Both the position numbers and the translations under genes were made by a program. Positions 4,995 through 7,976 of a stretch of DNA of 7,976 bases are shown here, piece by piece; the stretch's first letter is position 1, and every line of letters starts with the position of its first letter. Location: positions 1 to 7,976 of the forward strand of contig CAZMJP010000027.1 of NCBI GenBank assembly GCA_964566895.1, written 5' to 3'. Origin of the DNA: CAZMJP01 sp964566895. GTDB lineage: Bacteria; Patescibacteriota; Patescibacteriia; UBA2591; UBA6264. The notes beneath the pieces were generated by a model. That model was not told where the DNA came from, ran no database searches, and saw nothing but the letters and a program-made list of their open reading frames with translations.

Positions 4995-6257
4995 ATGAAA
5001 ATTAAAAATATATGCGCCCGTGAAATTTTAGATTCGCGGGGTAATCCAACGATTGAGACCGAAGTGATCTTGGAAAATGGAGATAAAGCCAGGGCGGCCG
5101 TTCCTTCCGGCGCTTCAACCGGTAAATATGAGGCTTTGGAATTGCGCGATAATGACCCCAATCGTTATGCCGGCAAAGGGATTTTGAAGGCGGTTAAGAA
5201 TGTTAAAGAGATAATCGCCCCGGTGATAGCCGGACAAGAGGCTGAGCCGAGGCAGATTGATCAAGCGATGATTGACTTGGACGGGACAAAGAACAAGAGT
5301 CGACTGGGAGCCAATGCTATTTTAGCCGTTTCTTTAGCTGTGGCTCGGGTTGCCGCCAAGGCGGCCGGCCTGCCTTTATATAGGTATATTAGGGAGGTTT
5401 ATCAGTTTAAAAATGATTACAGTTTGCCGGCGCCGTTATTTAATTCTGTTAACGGGGGAAAACACTCTGACTCGGGTTTGAATGTCCAAGAGTTTATGGT
5501 TATTCCCATAAAGCGGGAAAGTTTTAAAGAAAGGGTAAGAATTGGGACAGAGGTGTTTTGGGCGTTGAGGGATGTTTTAAAAAAGAGGGGACAGACTTTT
5601 GCCGTTGGTGATGAAGGCGGTTTTGCCCCTAAGTTGAAAAGTACGGAAAAAGTTTTTGAATTATTGATTAGTATTTCGGAATTTACCCGTCATTCACTGG
5701 GCGACGAGATATTTTTTGGTTTGGATGTTGCCGCTTCGGCTTTTTACAATGAGAGAGCGGGGAAGTATCTGTTTGAGAAAAGAAGACGTTCCAACAAGGA
5801 TATGTTAGGTATTTATCTGCGTTGGTTTAAAAAGTATCCTTTATATTTAATTGAAGATCCCTTTTCCGAAGATGACTGGGATTTATGGCCTGAATTGACA
5901 AAAAAGATTATCTCCTTAAATAATAATTTTTTGGTCGTTGGCGATGACTTATTTACTACCAATGTCGGTCGTCTAAAAATGGGGATTGAGAATAAAGCCG
6001 CCAATGCGGTTTTGATTAAACCGAATCAAATAGGCACTTTAACCGAGACGATAGATTGTATTAATTTAGCTCAACGGAATAAGTATCGGATTATTATTTC
6101 CCATCGCTCCGGCGAGACCAATGATGATTTTATTGCTGATTTGGCCGTGGCCGTTGGCGCTGATTTTATTAAAACTGGAGCGCCTAATAGGGGAGAAAGA
6201 GTGGCTAAATACAACCGATTGATGGAGATAGAAGAAGAATTAAAAAATAAAAGTTAA
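4995..6257 (+). CDS. eno: Enolase (phosphopyruvate hydratase)
   Basis: This cytoplasmic enzyme dehydrates 2-phosphoglycerate to phosphoenolpyruvate. At 420 residues it is near the bacterial norm. Landmarks are AREILDSRGNPT (8-19), the mobile loop VPSGASTG (36-43) with Ser41, and RLGANAILAVSLA (103-115). NGGKHSDSG (153-161) holds His157, followed by VQEF with Glu166 and VGDEGGFAP with Glu207. Metal ligands are Asp244 (GLDVAAS), Glu287 (LIEDPF) and Asp317 (GDDLF). Catalytic Lys342 is in LIKPNQIGT, with SHRSGET (369-375) and Lys393 in IKTGAPNRGER. All catalytic and metal residues are present. KPNQ in place of KVNQ and GAPNRGER in place of GSLSRSDR are reminiscent of archaeal and candidate-phylum enolases. 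The start follows pgk by 34 bp of simple AT-rich sequence with no Shine-Dalgarno. With pgk it covers two non-adjacent steps of lower glycolysis; phosphoglycerate mutase is not in the window. Confidence 0.97.
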   Translation: MKIKNICAREILDSRGNPTIETEVILENGDKARAAVPSGASTGKYEALELRDNDPNRYAGKGILKAVKNVKEIIAPVIAGQEAEPRQIDQAMIDLDGTKNKSRLGANAILAVSLAVARVAAKAAGLPLYRYIREVYQFKNDYSLPAPLFNSVNGGKHSDSGLNVQEFMVIPIKRESFKERVRIGTEVFWALRDVLKKRGQTFAVGDEGGFAPKLKSTEKVFELLISISEFTRHSLGDEIFFGLDVAASAFYNERAGKYLFEKRRRSNKDMLGIYLRWFKKYPLYLIEDPFSEDDWDLWPELTKKIISLNNNFLVVGDDLFTTNVGRLKMGIENKAANAVLIKPNQIGTLTETIDCINLAQRNKYRIIISHRSGETNDDFIADLAVAVGADFIKTGAPNRGERVAKYNRLMEIEEELKNKS

Positions 6258-6266
6258 AAGCGTAAA

Positions 6267-7976
6267 ATGACGAGCCGAGCTTCAAAATCGGTCAAATGCC
6301 AAAATTGTCAAAGGGAGTTCACTGTCGAGCCGGAAGATTTTGATTTTTACGAGAAAATACAGGTCCCAGCGCCGACGTTTTGCCCGGAGTGCCGGCTGAA
6401 AAGACACATGTGTTTTTTAAATGAACGTTCTTTATACAAACGCAAGTGCGATATGTGCGGGGAAAATGTCGTCTCCATGTATTCGCCGGACAAAAAAATA
6501 ATTGTTTATTGCTGTCGATGTTGGTGGAGTGATAAGTGGGATGGCGGGCAATATGCGAGAGGATATAATCCATCGATACCTTTTTTAAAACAGATTAAAG
6601 AATTAATGAGACAGACACCCCAGATGGCGCTTGAGTCCAATTATTTAGCGTTAAAAAGGTCCGAGTATGTAAATTATGCTTCCACTTGTAAAAATTGCTA
6701 TCTATCTTACGTCGCCGATCGATGCGAGAACGTATTTTATTCAGAGATATTATTGGATAATAAGGACTCTTTAGATGGTACGATGTATAGAAACTGCGAG
6801 TTATGCTATAGTCTTCTTAATTGCCGGAAGTGTTATAAAGTTTTTTTCAGCGAAGATTGCGAGAACTGCCAAGAGGTATATTTTTCTAAAGATTGCAACG
6901 GTTGCTCAAATTGTTTTGGCTGTATCGGATTACGTAGTAAGCAGTATTATATTTTTAATAGACCTCATGCCAAGAACGAATATCAAAGGGAAATAGATTG
7001 GGTTAAAATCGGTTCATATCTTGGAAAAGAAGAATTAAAAGAGAAGGCGATAAAATTTTGGCAAAGATTTCCGCGTAAATTTTCCCATTCTTTGCACAAT
7101 TTGGAGGTTACGGGCGATTATGTTTATGAATCCAAAAAATCAAAAGATATGTATATAGTTCATTCGGGAGCGGAAGAATGTCGTTATTGTCAAATGATAA
7201 CGATGCCTAGAATAAGAGATTCGTATGATTATACAGGTTGGGGAAATAACGCCAGCAGGATTTATGATGCGGCTATGGTCGGTGAAGGAGCGGATTCAGT
7301 TAAATTTTCTTATGAGATATGGCCAAACGTCCGCGAAATAGAGTATTCTACATTTGTGTTATCTTCGTCAAATATGTTCGGATGTTCCAATATCCGCAAC
7401 AGGTCCTATTGCATCCTTAACAAGCAATACACCAAAGAAGAGTATGAGAAGTTGGTCCCCAAGATCATCGACCAGATGAACAAGATGCCCTATGTGGACA
7501 AAAAAGGCCGGGTCTACAAATACGGGGAGTTCTTCCCTCCGGAATTAAGCCCTTTTTGTTATAACGAAACCATTGCCCAAGAGTATTTTCCCTTGACCAA
7601 AGAACAAGCAATAGAACAGGGGTATAAATGGAAAGACCCGGAACCAAGGAATTACCAGATTACCATCAAAGCCAAAGATCTGCCCGACCACATTAAAGAC
7701 GTCAAAGATGACATTTTAGACCAGATAATCGGGTGCGAACATCAAGGCAAGTGCAATGAACAGTGTACTGAGGCTTTTAAAATCATTCCCCAAGAACTCC
7801 AGTTTTACCGGAGAATGAACTTGCCTTTACCCCGTCTTTGTCCCAATTGCCGCCATTACCAGAGATTAAAACAAAGAAATCCCTTGAAACTCTGGCCTCG
7901 TCAATGTATGTGTCATGGCGTCAAATCAAGCAATGGGGTCTATACCAATACTGTCAAACACTTCCACGGCGACCAA
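6267..7976 (+). CDS. Large Cys-rich zinc-ribbon protein of unknown function, 3' end cut by right edge
   Basis: This frame is open for 570 codons from the ATG at 6267 to the window end, with no stop. The N-terminal module has CQNC (11-14) paired with CPEC (39-42), then CDMC (61-64) paired with CCRC (82-85) and a WWSDKW tail. Residues 141-219 hold a dense run of Cys motifs (CKNC, CELC, CRKC, CENC, CNGC, CFGC), which could be a repetitive zinc-binding or beta-helix segment. The motif FGCxxxRxxxYxIxNxxxxxxEY occurs twice (217-239 and 371-393). The C-terminal part (490-549) repeats the N-terminal module: CEHQGKCNEQC, then FYRRMNLPLPRLCPNCR, RNP and CMC. No enzyme signature or signal peptide is visible. 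I recall similar proteins in Patescibacteria, sometimes labelled CaiB/BaiF without good reason; this sequence gives no support for a CoA-transferase. It follows eno by 9 bp in the same frame, without a Shine-Dalgarno, so it is likely in the operon. Codon usage changes near 7380. Confidence 0.85.
   Translation, partial: MTSRASKSVKCQNCQREFTVEPEDFDFYEKIQVPAPTFCPECRLKRHMCFLNERSLYKRKCDMCGENVVSMYSPDKKIIVYCCRCWWSDKWDGGQYARGYNPSIPFLKQIKELMRQTPQMALESNYLALKRSEYVNYASTCKNCYLSYVADRCENVFYSEILLDNKDSLDGTMYRNCELCYSLLNCRKCYKVFFSEDCENCQEVYFSKDCNGCSNCFGCIGLRSKQYYIFNRPHAKNEYQREIDWVKIGSYLGKEELKEKAIKFWQRFPRKFSHSLHNLEVTGDYVYESKKSKDMYIVHSGAEECRYCQMITMPRIRDSYDYTGWGNNASRIYDAAMVGEGADSVKFSYEIWPNVREIEYSTFVLSSSNMFGCSNIRNRSYCILNKQYTKEEYEKLVPKIIDQMNKMPYVDKKGRVYKYGEFFPPELSPFCYNETIAQEYFPLTKEQAIEQGYKWKDPEPRNYQITIKAKDLPDHIKDVKDDILDQIIGCEHQGKCNEQCTEAFKIIPQELQFYRRMNLPLPRLCPNCRHYQRLKQRNPLKLWPRQCMCHGVKSSNGVYTNTVKHFHGDQ

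Noticed and set aside
4249..5161. Several minus-strand frames opposite pgk and eno
   Set aside because: They lie opposite two unmistakable conserved enzymes (the last also spans the spacer between them), lack family motifs and have no promoter or ribosome site.
5738..5740. Loss of the usual Glu in the enolase AASEFY motif (AASAFY here)
   Set aside because: Ala248 replaces a commonly conserved Glu, but it is not a metal ligand or catalytic residue, and all of those are present. There is no reason to predict inactivity.
6319..6573. Minus-strand open frame opposite the start of the zinc-ribbon gene
   Set aside because: It is the reverse shadow of a well-supported Cys-rich coding frame with regularly spaced CxxC motifs. 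The minus-strand product shows no recognisable family.
6775..6996. Plus-strand short frame with a hydrophobic product inside the zinc-ribbon gene
   Set aside because: It lies wholly within the longer frame that carries the conserved Cys motifs. The apparent hydrophobicity comes from reading TGT/TAT-rich codons out of frame.

Overview
The window looks like chromosomal DNA from an uncultivated bacterium, most probably of the Candidate Phyla Radiation (Patescibacteria). This rests on AT-rich tightly packed genes, compact glycolytic enzymes with unusual inserts, an absence of Shine-Dalgarno sequences, and a very Cys-rich zinc-ribbon protein of a type I associate with these genomes. The assignment is inference; no rRNA is present. 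The standard genetic code fits: one TGA stop lies in an ATGA overlap, and tryptophan is TGG.

Left block (1-1457, minus strand). Read leftwards from 1457, it holds an 81-residue BldC/excisionase-type helix-turn-helix protein, a WlbA/WbpB-like UDP-sugar 3-dehydrogenase, and a WlbB/WbpD-like hexapeptide N-acetyltransferase cut by the left edge. The two enzymes belong to the pathway making UDP-2,3-diacetamido-2,3-dideoxyuronic acids for surface polysaccharides. The genes lie 24 bp apart and then overlap by 11 bp, so they are probably one transcript.

Divergent control region (1458-1637). Two back-to-back promoters share the same 13-bp word on opposite strands, each with an extended -10 (TGATATAAT). 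The -10 ends only 7 nt (minus) and 9 nt (plus) before the ATG, so both first genes should be leaderless or nearly so. A perfect 10-bp tandem repeat overlaps the minus-strand -35 and spacer, and an 18-bp perfect palindrome lies between the promoters.

Right block (1638-7976, plus strand). It runs: a membrane O-antigen ligase/polymerase with a C-terminal TPR region, pgk joined by an ATGA overlap, eno after 34 bp, then after 9 bp a long Cys-rich zinc-ribbon gene that stays open for 570 codons to the right edge. No terminator was seen between these genes, so a single operon is likely. It mixes envelope glycan assembly with two steps of lower glycolysis (phosphoglycerate kinase and enolase).

The points most worth a second look are the mirrored leaderless promoters with the helical-turn tandem repeat, the repeat-derived inserts inside two coding regions, the swapped Asp/Asn pair in the PGK substrate site, and the zinc-ribbon protein. 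The last has duplicated terminal modules and changes codon usage sharply near position 7380.
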